From NCBI GenBank assembly GCA_949825065.1, contig OX463856.1:15278164-15342163 (forward strand): 64,000 nucleotides of DNA, in the 5' to 3' direction. The DNA is from Odontocerum albicorne (lineage: Eukaryota; Arthropoda; Insecta; Trichoptera; Odontoceridae). Below, piece by piece: positions 33,022 to 42,564 of the stretch (position 1 is its first letter; every line of letters starts with the position of its first letter). The position numbers were made by a program, and so were the translations under genes. The notes beneath the pieces are model-generated. The model saw nothing but the letters and a program-made list of their open reading frames with translations, did no database searches and was not told the DNA's origin.

Positions 33022-33366
33022 TTATGAGTATGAGGCACTGGCCAATGATATGCAATGCCAAAGATCACATTGACATATTGATATTATATTTTTTTATAAA
33101 ATGTTTTCTTTGTGTTTGTGTTTACTTTGTTTACGTTTTGTAAATACATTTCTCTGTGTGTATGCAATTTGAATAATAATTTTATTATTTTGAAACATTT
33201 TTGCCTATTATTTATTAATAAATTGTGAATGTAAGAAAATAAATTATGGGAAAATGAGAAATTATGGAAGGAGTTTGTCGATTAAAAATAGGTGGTGCCC
33301 GCCACCCTACCGATATTTTAGAATGTGCTCTAGAGTACAAAAAGGTTGGGAACCCCTGCCCTAGAC

Positions 33367-33450
33367 CAAGGCTACTCAAATGGAGATCCGCGAACCGGAA
33401 CCAGTTCGTGGTATCCTTAGTAGTCCTAGAACGTTACATTCGTAAGGTAT
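33367..33450 (+). mobile_element. hAT terminus abutting the intact hAT
   Basis: CAAGGCTACTCAAATGGAGA followed by CCGCGAACCGG resembles another hAT family's left end. It starts exactly after the right CCCTAGAC duplication of the intact hAT. No matching right end is seen. Confidence 0.5.
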
Positions 33451-34044
33451 AATTATATTAATATTTGTATTTATTTAAAATGCAATAAATCATTTATATA
33501 TTTACAAAACCTTTTTAATATCTACAAAATCTTTTTAAAATTAAGCAGGTCTAAGGGAATAACAATGTTAGCAAAATGATTTAGGTTTTATACATATTAT
33601 ATATCTAGAGCTAGACAGCATAAATACGGAGGATATATTTAAATTCAAGAAATGGAACAAATACAGGTAAAAAACTTTAAATTATATTGTAATAAAAATA
33701 ATAAAATAATGTAATCATGTTAAACTATTTCAAGGGGGTGCATAATTGCCAGGGGTGGAATCCTAGGAAAAATAAATATTTACAGTGTAATGTATTACAC
33801 TTTTGTTGTACTCGTATAAAGCACAACCTTAAGCGTTTTTATAACCTTTTTCAGCTAGACAATGTGTGTGACTTGATTTATTTTTCAATAAATTTTTTTT
33901 CTTTTCTATTTTTACATATAATTTTATAGTGGGTTGTAATTATATATTTCTTTCTATTTATTTCTTAAAACCTTCATTCCTTCGTTTCACTGCTCCACTT
34001 GAATTTTTATCTTATGTGTGTATATGAATTTTAAAGTTATGCAC
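33451..34044. other. Mostly unassigned; contains a SINE-1 tail remnant
   Basis: At about 33786-33835 the minus strand shows a SINE-1 tail (ATTACACTTTTGTTGTA ... GCACAACCTT) into which CTCGTA is inserted at a TA. The rest is AT-rich without signal. Confidence 0.5.
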
Positions 34045-34160
34045 TACGTTACCTTAAAACCAACCAGTAAGATATTAAAGAAGCCTATAAATGGAAACCC
34101 TACTGGAATCCTTTGTGAAAAAAATAAATCAAACCCACAACCTTCGAGTCAAAACACAGG
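34045..34160 (-). mobile_element. SINE-1 fragment
   Basis: Minus-strand SINE-1: AACCAACCAGTAAGATATTA on the tail side, then the TACTGGAATCCTTT body and AAACCCACAACCTTCGAGTC at the B-box side. Confidence 0.65.
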
Positions 34161-34529
34161 AATCAGAGTTTCTATCGGAAAAAAAAGAGAGTAATTTTAT
34201 GTGAAATACTTACAATAACGTTATTTGTTTGCTTTTGTTCTACCCCTAAGCTCCCCCAAATGACAATTAAACTGAAACAATATCACCCCTCGAATTCAAT
34301 GGCACGAGAGTAAAGGCATTAAGCTACCTGAAATTAATCACTATAATTAATTATTCATATTATATTGTTTTATGAAGATATCACTTAAATTGCGTCGAGG
34401 GTTCATTAATTCCAATAAATTTATCTCTTCCTCTTGTGGGAACGCTGTGTATATTTTTGAAACCCGTTCCCTTTCGGATTCAATTATCACATTTCACAAA
34501 AGTTTATATTTACTTATTTAATACTTAAT
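34161..34529. other. No recognisable feature
   Basis: AT-rich, no repeat match. Confidence 0.4.
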
Positions 34530-34605
34530 TGTATAATAAACTGTCGGGCTTATTACTAGGTAGCAATCTCTTCCAACCAACCAATAGGTAAATTGGATAG
34601 GAATT
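34530..34605 (-). mobile_element. SINE-1/LINE-A 3' tail remnant
   Basis: CTGTCGGGCTTATTACTAGG followed by GCAATCTCTTCCAACCAACC is the shared tail on the minus strand. Head or coding sequence is missing, so SINE or LINE origin cannot be decided. Confidence 0.6.
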
Positions 34606-34639
34606 ACACGGTTACTGTAATAAAATTACACAAATTATT

Positions 34640-35470
34640 GTTAATAAACATGTATACATACGAGTACAAACCATCACGCACTTTCCTGTTGGTGTTCGCA
34701 AAACTTTTCTCACACAACATACGAGTACTTCCTTCATCTCCACATCCATACATTATCTCAAACAGCTCCTTATTTTTCTCTTACTCCTTACCTTCAATTT
34801 GTTTCAAACGTTCTTTGACTTGGTCCGAATATATATATTTTCTTAAATCTTTATTACGAATCTCACTTATGCTTCTTTTATAAAAAAAATTGTCAGTTTT
34901 CCGTACCCATCCGTTCAAGATCTCTAAACCACAACAACGTGCCCTTATTCACTCTACTTAAAATAACAGTTCTTAGCTCATATCCATCCTTATTCACTCT
35001 ACTTAACATAACAGTTCTTAGCTCATATCCATCCTTATTCACTCTAATTAATATAACAGTTCTTAGCTCATATCCATCCTTATTCACTCTAATTAATGTA
35101 ACAGTTCTTAGCTCACATCCATCCTTATTCACTCTACTTAACATAACAGTACTTAGCTCATATCCATCCTTATTCACTCTAATTAACATAACAGTTCTTA
35201 GCTCATATCCATCCTTATTCACTCTACTTAACATAACAGTTCTTAGCTCATATCCATCCTTATTCACTCTACTTAACATAACAGTTCTTAGCTCATATCC
35301 ATCCTTAAAAATAACAATAATTTTATTCTATCATACTCGTAAATCGATAAACCAAACATTTTTCTCAGTGCACCCATTTCATTCATTTTTCATGTTAACG
35401 TTTTATTTCCACACATCAATGTTAGAACTAATACGTTGTTATGAATCGTAATTTTAGCAGTTCTTGGCAT
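34640..35470 (-). mobile_element. LINE-C copy with internal 45-bp satellite
   Basis: The minus strand is LINE-C: the 3' tail on the left (ACCATCACGCACTTTCCTG), a WFRDLERM segment near 34925, the amplified region 34945-35304, then decayed LMYG-type and SAKM-type codons to about 35460. Two TACGAGTA motifs sit in its 3' part (34659, 34720) and one TACTCGTA at 35334. Confidence 0.75.
34945..35304. repeat. 45-bp minisatellite, eight copies, inside LINE-C
   Basis: Eight units of exactly 45 bp start at 34945, 34990, 35035, 35080, 35125, 35170, 35215 and 35260 and differ by a few substitutions. The unit is 15 codons, so both strands stay open: VNKDGYELRTVMLSR on the minus strand, which corresponds to the LINE-C segment normally reading RDECEL...DVLSKMKK, and SLFTLLNITVLSSYP on the plus strand. 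The ORFs are consequences of the repeat, not a protein. Confidence 0.95.
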
Positions 35471-35479
35471 TATTTTATT

Positions 35480-35565
35480 TGAATGTAGATATATGCTGGA
35501 GAGGAAAGAAAAATCGGATATTAAACACGTAATATAACTGGATTGAAATTAAATGATAATTAATC
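35480..35565 (-). mobile_element. LINE-A 3' fragment
   Basis: GGAGAGGAAAGAAAAATCGG and AACACGTAATATAACTGGAT match the LINE-A 3' untranslated region in reverse. Only about 85 bp remain, 75 bp upstream of the large plus-strand copy. Confidence 0.6.
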
Positions 35566-35639
35566 AGTGTTTAATCAACATCATATCTAAAACAAACGCT
35601 TTAGAAGTATTAAAATAATAAAATCTAATGAGAAGTGAA

Positions 35640-37806
35640 GCTAGCTGCTCATCCAGGAATATTCACCTCAACATTAGTATATGGAATGTACACAATTATG
35701 TCGGAATGCAAAAAGAAAACACTTTTTTGACACCCTTCAAAACTGTCAGCCTGCAAAAAGGTGGAAGGTCCTGAACTCGATGGGTGTCAAATCCTCGGAC
35801 ACCTCAGGTAACTTCACATTAGATGTTAATAACCTTAATAGACATTTTGCAACACCATCACTCAGTTTAGACATTACCACAAAGGAGAACACTCTCCGAA
35901 AAATTCATGTAATGCCTCGACCCAATGTTCCTGAGCTCCACTTTTCGGAGGTTGATGTAGGTGAGGTTCGTCGTATTCTTTTGACTATATCCTCAAAAGC
36001 GATGGGTGACGACAATATTTCGATTGTATTCATCTCCTTCATTATCGATGCTATTCTTCCTATCATAACACATATTATAAATTTTTCTTTGTCTACTAGC
36101 AGCTTTCCTAGTGTATGGAAGAGGGCTCTAATTATTCCGATCCCGAAAGTTGACTCACCCACGTCATATAAAGATTTTAGGCCCATATCTATTCTGCCCA
36201 CACTATCCAAAATTATTGAAAAAATTGTTCATATACAAATTGACTCCCACCTTAATCAATATGAATTGTTTAATCGATTGCAGTCAGGATTTCGTCCGGG
36301 ACATAGTACCACTACCGCACTGGTCAAGATCACGGATGACGTGAGACGTGGAATGAGCTTTAAGCAGTTGACATTGTTATGTCTACTGGATTTCAGCAAT
36401 GCATTCAATACTGTAGACTTTGATCTGCTTATGGCTCGAATGCGTTCATTACGATTCTCTGAATCGGTCATAGTCTGGTTTTCGAACTATTTAAAGGGAA
36501 GACAACAATCCTGTAAATACCAAGAGCGTATATCTGAATGGACTGATCTCTCTGCAGGCGTTCCCCAAGGTGGAATTCTCTCTCCACTCCTTTTTTCTAT
36601 ATTCATCAACCCAATAACATCGTCTCTTAAATGTTCTTATCATCTGTATGCAGATGACCTGCAGATATATATTCATTTTGATCCAAATTTCTTTCACGCG
36701 GCTTTGAACAATTTAAATACGGACCTTCAATCGATCTCGGAGTGGACTGGGGAGCATGGCTTACTCATCAATCCTAAGAAGTCTCAAGCGATCCTCATTG
36801 GCAGCCCTCAGCTTCTCGGTAAATTCAACACTGACTTACTTCCTCCAATATTACTTGATGGCTCTATTATACCATTACATAAAACTGTTAAAAACCTAGG
36901 AGTGCTAATAGATAACACTCTCTCATGGCGAGATCAAATAAATGAGGTAAGCCGAAGGATCTTCTTCAGCCTTCATTCCCTTAAAGTGTTGCAAAGATTT
37001 CTACAAACTAAAACCAAAATTTTACTCGTACAATCTCTGCTCTTTCCGATTCTGGACTATGCGGACGTATGTTACTTGGATGCCACAGAGGAACAGCTGG
37101 ACAAATTACAGCGTCTTCAAAATGTGTGCCTAAGATTTATTTTCAACCTACGAAAGTACGATCATATAACTTCATACCAGAAGGCATTGAACTGGTTGAA
37201 TGTTAGAAATAGACGCCAAATTCACATACTGTCTCTATTGTATAATATCCTTAACTGTCCCGCCGCACCCTCTTATCTCGCCGAAAATTTTCAGCGTCTT
37301 TCCAATCATGGATTAGCGCTACGCTCAAACAGAGATTGTTTATTGGCCTTTCCAGTTCACCGCTCTTCTTTTTTCACGTCGTCCTTTACTGTCCATGCAG
37401 TGAGACTCTGGAATCAGTTACAAACCAATATAAGACTCGCTCCGTCCTTGGCATGCTTTAAGAAGCGACTGAAAAAACTCTTAATTTCTAGTCAGTAAAA
37501 TAACGTGTTTCATTCCTGATTTTTCTTTTCCTTTCCTCTCCACCATCCTTTCCTTTCCTTTTGATTGATGATATCTCACTTTATATGAAAAATAGTGTTC
37601 GGGTGATTGTCCGTCTTTGTGGGGTTTGTGGGCGTGTTCTCACGTATATGTTTATGGATTTCGTGGGGATGGATAGTCATTTGAATGATTTATGCGACCA
37701 CGTAACTTGCTTCATTTACTTTTGTCTGGTTGGTTGGAAGAGATTGCCGCCTGGCAATAAGCCCGCCAGATTGTATTGCAATAAAAGTGTTAAATAAATA
37801 AATAAA
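35640..37806 (+). mobile_element. LINE-A, largest copy (5'-truncated Jockey/CR1-like LINE)
   Basis: It contains an open reverse transcriptase ORF (35681-37498), a 3' untranslated region of about 300 bp, a terminal TTGGTTGGAAGAGATTGCC motif, AATAAAAGTG and an (AAAT)n tail ending near 37806. The endonuclease-coding 5' part is absent. It is the reference for copies at 2131, 19975, 25405 and 35480 and for the SINE-1 tail. Confidence 0.9.
35681..37498 (+). CDS. LINE-A reverse transcriptase ORF, 605 codons, uninterrupted
   Basis: The protein has the order of non-LTR reverse transcriptase motifs: PKVDSPTSYKDFRPISILPT (about residue 155), LQSGFRPGHSTTTALVKITD (about 205), motif A LLDFSNAFNTVD with the first catalytic Asp, motif B AGVPQGGILSPLLFS, and motif C YHLYADDLQIY with both Asp residues. 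The thumb and C-terminal region includes VKNLGVLIDNTLSWRDQI, ILDYADVCYLDAT, LRFIFNLRKYD and VRLWNQLQTN. It fits the Jockey/CR1 branch. An in-frame TAG lies two codons before the first ATG. The usual N-terminal apurinic-type endonuclease is missing, so it is not an autonomous element despite the clean frame. Confidence 0.9.
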   Translation: MECTQLCRNAKRKHFFDTLQNCQPAKRWKVLNSMGVKSSDTSGNFTLDVNNLNRHFATPSLSLDITTKENTLRKIHVMPRPNVPELHFSEVDVGEVRRILLTISSKAMGDDNISIVFISFIIDAILPIITHIINFSLSTSSFPSVWKRALIIPIPKVDSPTSYKDFRPISILPTLSKIIEKIVHIQIDSHLNQYELFNRLQSGFRPGHSTTTALVKITDDVRRGMSFKQLTLLCLLDFSNAFNTVDFDLLMARMRSLRFSESVIVWFSNYLKGRQQSCKYQERISEWTDLSAGVPQGGILSPLLFSIFINPITSSLKCSYHLYADDLQIYIHFDPNFFHAALNNLNTDLQSISEWTGEHGLLINPKKSQAILIGSPQLLGKFNTDLLPPILLDGSIIPLHKTVKNLGVLIDNTLSWRDQINEVSRRIFFSLHSLKVLQRFLQTKTKILLVQSLLFPILDYADVCYLDATEEQLDKLQRLQNVCLRFIFNLRKYDHITSYQKALNWLNVRNRRQIHILSLLYNILNCPAAPSYLAENFQRLSNHGLALRSNRDCLLAFPVHRSSFFTSSFTVHAVRLWNQLQTNIRLAPSLACFKKRLKKLLISSQ

Positions 37807-38814
37807 TATATGGAACGAAAGCCTTAAGTCCTTTTTTATCATCTTTTTAAAAGTTAAGATAATTGGAAGGGAAAAGTCTGCGTAAAATAAAAATTATTCT
37901 GAAGATCATTTTAATATATGGTATGGACATATATGGTATATTTCTTGAAAATTCTGTATCCTGTATGATAAATCCTCAGCATTAAACATGGTTGCGTTTA
38001 GAGTGCACTGTGTAACTCAATCTCCAAGTGGACCTTAGCGGCTTCCAACCTCTATTGACTAAACTAAACGTGCGCAGTTTACAGGTTCAAATACTGATAA
38101 ACTCGAAAAAAAAGTCCAAGTCAAAGAATTGACAGAAAGCCTTTTGACATATTATTGGTAAGCTAGAACAAATTCTCATATAAAAATAAAGCCCCAAAAT
38201 AATTTGGTATAATTTAAGTTATAATGTCAGGTAAAGTGATGTTATTGAAGTAACAGTGATATCTTTATTGAAAAATACTCGTATATACTCGTATATAAGT
38301 TATCTTACTTACTTTACTTAAAAGAAATACAATTTCTTGGCATGGAATAATCGGCGAATTCCTTTCCATAAGGTTAAACGTTTTAACCAACCATACGGTG
38401 TGGTTCAATCGTTAGGTAAAAAAAGATCACAACGAATTTTTTTCAGATAAACAAAAACAAAACCAGTATTATATAGACAAAACAGAAAAATAGAGAAAAT
38501 TAACACACAATATCAAACGTCAACAATGGCTGGATAAGAAAAAGGTAGTTGGTAGATATGAATTACGATTGACATCGAGAAAAACACGATACCTCATCGA
38601 AAGGGGATATGTTTTTTTTATATGGATGTGTATATGCATAAATGAACCAACTGTGTTTTTTTGTTTATTTGATAGGGCAAACCTCAATCTTGTTTGTGCA
38701 AAAATATCAGGACAGGTAAATGGATATTTCATGATTATTTTTTTGTTCCATACAATCCCATATTGCATTGTTTTTTTTATTACACTTTCGTTGTACATAC
38801 GTTTCAGCACACCA
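37807..38814. other. No gene seen; paired TACTCGTA motifs
   Basis: AT-rich. Two TACTCGTA motifs lie ten bases apart (38276, 38286). A fragment of SINE-1 tail (TTACACTTTCGTTGTACATA) may occur at about 38782-38802. Confidence 0.4.
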
Positions 38815-39000
38815 TTTTCATGTAGAGCTAGGCAGAAAGGACAGAATGCTAGAATTCCCTATCTCGACACACATTCTAAGCCTCTTCTTCATCCATACAA
38901 CTATTACGATTTCTTTGACTTTCCACATTATATTTACCTTAGTCTTCCTCTCATAAGCCTTTCACACACGTTTGCAACATAGATTAACTTCGTTTTGATA
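38815..39000 (-). mobile_element. LINE-C 3'-end fragment
   Basis: The minus-strand tail on the left (CACACCATTTTCATGTAGAG), then the reversed SAYP and RDRE codons and CMDEEEA (TAAGCCTCTTCTTCATCCAT), then the DILK region. Confidence 0.65.
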
Positions 39001-39030
39001 GTTTTTATTATTTCATTCATTGTATACATC

Positions 39031-40244
39031 TGTGGATACAATTTGGTGGAAAAACATGACAAACAGTGTGGCTTCGTATCGGGAAAATCAACAGTAGACG
39101 CCATTCAAACCGTTAGACTCCTTGTCGAAAAACACCGTGATGCTAAGAAAGACCTTCATATGGTCTTGATCAATCTTGAAAAGGCATTTGACAGGATCCC
39201 TACAAGCCTAATTTGGGCAGCACTTAGAGTACATAGTGTACCGGAGAAGTATGTACTTGCCATCCAGGACATGAACGATAACGTGACAACGCAAGTGAGG
39301 TGCACTTCGGGAACTTCATCAGAATTTCCTGTAAAGGTGGGGGTACATCAAGGATCGGTACTCAGTTCACTACTGTTCATCTTAGTCATGGACTATTTAA
39401 CTAACCACGAAATGAACAGTCTCCTAAAGATCCTACTATTTGCAGACTATATCGTATTAATAAGTGAAAAACATGAAGACCTGCAAAATAGTCTGGAAAG
39501 GCGGATAAGAATCTTGGAGGGCAATGGATTGAGACTGAGCAGAAAGAAAACAGAGTATCTGTACCTACCACTCGAGAACACAAATGCTGTCACTCCCGTA
39601 ATGCAAATGGATGGAGAAACATTATCAAATTGTGACTCCTTTAAGTATCTTGGGTCACTCATCCATAGCGATGGAGGATGCGCAGCAGATGTGACACATA
39701 GAATTAGTGTGGGATGGATGAAGTTAAGATCAATGACGGGAGTTCTATGTGATCCGAAAATGCCAGTCAAGTTAAAAGGAAAAGTATACCAAACGATTGT
39801 CAGACCCGCACTCATCTATGGCTCCGAATGCTGGACGATGTATAACTCTTACTCTAAGCAACTAGAAACTGCTGAAATGCGCATGCTAAGATGGTTAGCT
39901 GGTGTGTCCCTAAGAGACAAAATAAAAAGCTCACACATTCGTGGAAGCCTGGGTGTTACATACATCAACAGCAAGATGGAGGAGGGGTGATTGAGATGGT
40001 ATGGGCACGTTGGACGCAGAGCACCCGATCACATTGTGAACTAGGCAATCTTTATGGATCTTCCTCGAATAACAACCAGAGGAAGGCCAAAGAATTCATG
40101 GGTGGTGCAAAAAGATAACCTGATGCAGAGGCACGGCCTGGGGGACGTAGTCCGGGACAGAAGAGCATACAACCTGAGGACGAGGAGAGCTGACCCCAAC
40201 AGTCTTCGCAGACAATGAGTTGAAAAGGAGCCAGGGAGAAGAAG
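39031..40244 (+). mobile_element. LINE-B, 5'-truncated, with perfect 16-bp target duplication
   Basis: ATTCATTGTATACATC flanks it at 39015-39030 and 40245-40260. The element ends AGCCAGGGAGAAGAAG without a poly(A) tail, as RTE-like LINEs often do. It inserted into the tail of a minus-strand SINE-1: the interrupted SINE continues at 40261. Confidence 0.9.
39037..40218 (+). pseudogene. LINE-B reverse transcriptase fragment, catalytic Asp lost
   Basis: The readable frame begins NLVEKHDKQCGFVSGKSTVD (about 39040). Motif A is LINLEKAFDRIP. Motif B is VHQGSVLSSLLF, where the usual Pro of LSP is Ser. Motif C is FADYIVLIS: the second Asp of FADD is Tyr, which should abolish polymerisation. The C-terminal part has FKYLGSLIHSDGG, LIYGSECWTMYNS and EMRMLRWLAGVSLRDKIKSS. 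A TGA at 39988-39990 ends the frame where the copy at 60770-60261 continues with RRLRWCGHVGR; codons HIV, ITTRGRPKNSW and NLRTRRADPNSL follow to 40218. Confidence 0.9.
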
Positions 40245-40260
40245 ATTCATTGTATACATC

Positions 40261-40430
40261 ATAAACTGGCGGGCTTATTACCTTGTGGTAACCTTTTCCA
40301 TCTAACCAGAAAAACGTTAAAGAAGCCGTTAGTGAAAACCTAACTGGAGATTTAAAAAAAATCTGAGTTTAAACCGGAATCAATCCGCAACAGTCAGTTT
40401 GAAAAACTAAACCACGGAGGTCGGCATTTA
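40261..40430 (-). mobile_element. SINE-1 copy, tail split by LINE-B
   Basis: ACTGGCGGGCTTATTACC then GGTAACCTTTTCCATCTAAC on the tail side, the AACCTAACTGGAGATTT body, GGAATCAATCCGCAACAGTC at the B box and CTAAACCACGGAGGTC at the 5' end. Its 3'-most segment lies on the other side of LINE-B (39001-39030). Confidence 0.75.
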
Positions 40431-40555
40431 AAGTAGCCTGATGTTTCCTCAATTATCTAAGAACATAATAAATATGAATTAGATTCTGTTTGCCTATTAA
40501 AGTCCATATCACTGATTAAATACAGCTATAGAGGTCCCTGGTAAGTGGTTTTATA

Positions 40556-40634
40556 GTCAACGGCGTGGGCAGTAAACGACGACTTCATGAAAGAATATAA
40601 ATTTACTGAATACGCCACGCCGTTGATCTCAGTT
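40556..40634. repeat. Hairpin with 12-13-bp stem
   Basis: GTCAACGGCGTGGG (about 40557-40570) pairs with CCACGCCGTTGATC (about 40617-40630) around a loop of about 46 nt. It is isolated and could be a decayed MITE end pair. Confidence 0.6.
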
Positions 40635-40644
40635 TAACAAAGTT

Positions 40645-41060
40645 TTATTTCTTTTTTGATGTCGTTCTTTACTGTCAAACCAGTGAGACTCTGCCACCAG
40701 TTTTAAACCAATGAAAGATTCCCTTTGTCATCAGTACGTTACAAATATGTGACAAGTGCATAATTTTTAAACCTCCCTGGGATGTAAATATTTCCCTAAT
40801 AGAGGCCTTTGTTCGTCGTTCTGTCTATGTAATATCCAGCAATCGTCCCGTTTTGTATATTTAAATCTACCTTTTTTGTATTTTACCCCACCCTATTGAT
40901 TTATCTCTATTTGCACTTCACTTGGTGCAACTGTGGAATGAATTTCCAAGGATTATCAGATGTGCGCTATCCTTATTTACATTAAAAAGTGAACTGAAAA
41001 AGTTTTTAATTACTCAGAATACCCTTTCATATTTTCCTTTTCTTTTCATTAGAATGATTT
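40645..41060 (+). mobile_element. LINE-A-related C-terminal fragments
   Basis: TGTCGTTCTTTACTGTCAAA with CAGTGAGACTCTGCCACCAG parallels the LINE-A SSFTVHAVRLWNQL codons. A second stretch at about 40915-41010 encodes LVQLWNEFPRIIRC and LKSELKKFLITQN, the same C-terminal motif in a more diverged element. Confidence 0.6.
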
Positions 41061-41119
41061 TTATTCATATTTTTCCAACATTATTGCTTCCATCTATTAT
41101 GTCGTTTAGCTCATGACTG

Positions 41120-41635
41120 AGCATCGTGATTCCTATGGTATCCTCTGATGACTCTTTTCCATCCATCCCTGCACTACGCGACTCGAAGGGCAGTTTTTAA
41201 GGATGGTCCAGTTACGTCTCTCACTTGGTCAGTCCAACACATTGGGATTCTTTCTCTTGTGCATCGTCCTACAATACCTCGAGTAACCACAAACTTCTCT
41301 AAACTGTCTTCTTGGCCACAAGCAATATGCCCAAAGAATTGGAGGACTCGTTGAAGGCATATTGTCAACAATCTGTCAATGGTTCTCAGTTCTTCGAGAA
41401 TAAATGCGTTAGTTCACCTTACTGTCCATGAAATTCGTAACATCCTTCTCCAGCACCGCATTTCAAATGCATCTATTCTACGTCTCTCGCTTGTTCTCAG
41501 AGTCCAAGTCTCCGCACCATACATACATATTGCAAATATGAGAGACTTATATAGGCGCATTATCGTTGTGAATGTGATAGTTCTGTTCTTCCATGTATTT
41601 TCCAGCTTTGACATTATTACTAAGATATAAGTAAT
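41120..41635 (-). mobile_element. LINE-E C-terminal fragment
   Basis: The minus strand encodes KNRTITFTTIMRLYKSLIFA, YGAETWTLRTSERRRIDAFE and MRCWRRMLRISW (41614-41414), then ICLQRVLQFFGHIACGQEDS and CWTDQVRDVTG (41371-41174). This is the end of an endonuclease/reverse-transcriptase LINE different from B, C and D. A frameshift separates the two parts. Confidence 0.8.
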
Positions 41636-42560
41636 TTATTTATTTTATTTTTGTATTTGAATAAAAACGAATATTTTTTCTGTAAAATCAACTTAATTAA
41701 AAAGAAAGTTAAATGTTTGTTATACTCGTATTAGCTGGTTAGTAGGAATATATAACTGAACACAAATAAGTTTACCAGATGTACCATGTGCACACCATGC
41801 ACATTAAACAATCTAATAAATGTATACAGTAGTTTGCAAAGAAACCCTTTATATTTTATGAAAAGATCTCCTTTATATAGCCGTAGAACAGTTTTCATAG
41901 ATGTATGCAAGTGTAAATATTTAAACTGCAGTGAATAAATTTCAAAGCCTTTTGCTTTGTAGTTTCGTACAAATATTTTATATATCGTGATAGAAAACCA
42001 CAATTATCGCTTGAATAAATATCCTTGGATAATAAATGTTCTCTTCCAAATAGGGTATAAACATGTTGCTTCTCTATTTTGTAAATATCCTGATTGTATT
42101 GATTTGGCATAATTAATTAAATTAAAACAAAACAACTATCCCGGTACTTTGAAAACTAAGCATTACGAGAAGTTCTTGGCTCAAAATAAACTGCACTAGA
42201 GTGGAAACTGAGATTTAACGGAGAAACTTGAAACTCGACGAGACAACCACTAATTACTAGCGAAATAAGGTTGAACAGGTTGGCATGTATGCAATTGATG
42301 TAGATTTCAGTTGACACGGAAGAAAACCACATGATTTTAGGAGGCTTGGAGTTAAGAAAGTCTAGGAGAAAAGGACGAATGAAAGTAAAGTTCTACAAGA
42401 GTTTTATGACCATTTGACGTAGGTAGGTGGTATTGATTCTAGAACAATTCACTTCCAAAAACTGGTGTTTCAGGTTTAATCTCGAATGAACCTAAAAACT
42501 CACATATCACTTTTTAACATCTTTCTGATTGATAAGAAAAAAATGCATACACCTTGTACT
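41636..42560. other. No recognisable feature
   Basis: AT-rich; minus-strand ORFs of 71-90 codons have no domain. One TACTCGTA at 41723-41730. Confidence 0.4.
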
Positions 42561-42564
42561 GTTT

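Larger units (their letters stand above)
30408..33358 (+). mobile_element. Near-intact Buster-type hAT transposon
   Basis: It is 2951 bp with termini CAGAGGTTCCCAACC and, inverted, CAGGGGTTCCCAACC, flanked by a perfect 8-bp duplication CCCTAGAC (30400-30407 and 33359-33366). A perfect duplication with a transposase damaged by only one nonsense codon argues for recent insertion. Its 847-bp 5' region contains an imperfect inverted repeat (30675-30765 against 30878-30953). Confidence 0.95.

Noticed and set aside
34893..35451. ORFs of 128 and 170 codons with a 15-residue periodicity
   Set aside because: The period equals the 45-bp tandem unit and both strands are open; the minus-strand reading is amplified LINE-C codons, not a repeat protein gene.
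20731..37030. TACGAGTA at 20731 and TACTCGTA at 37023 as excision footprints
   Set aside because: Both are the same LINE-A codons for LLVQ in two copies of the element, so they are inherited coding sequence.
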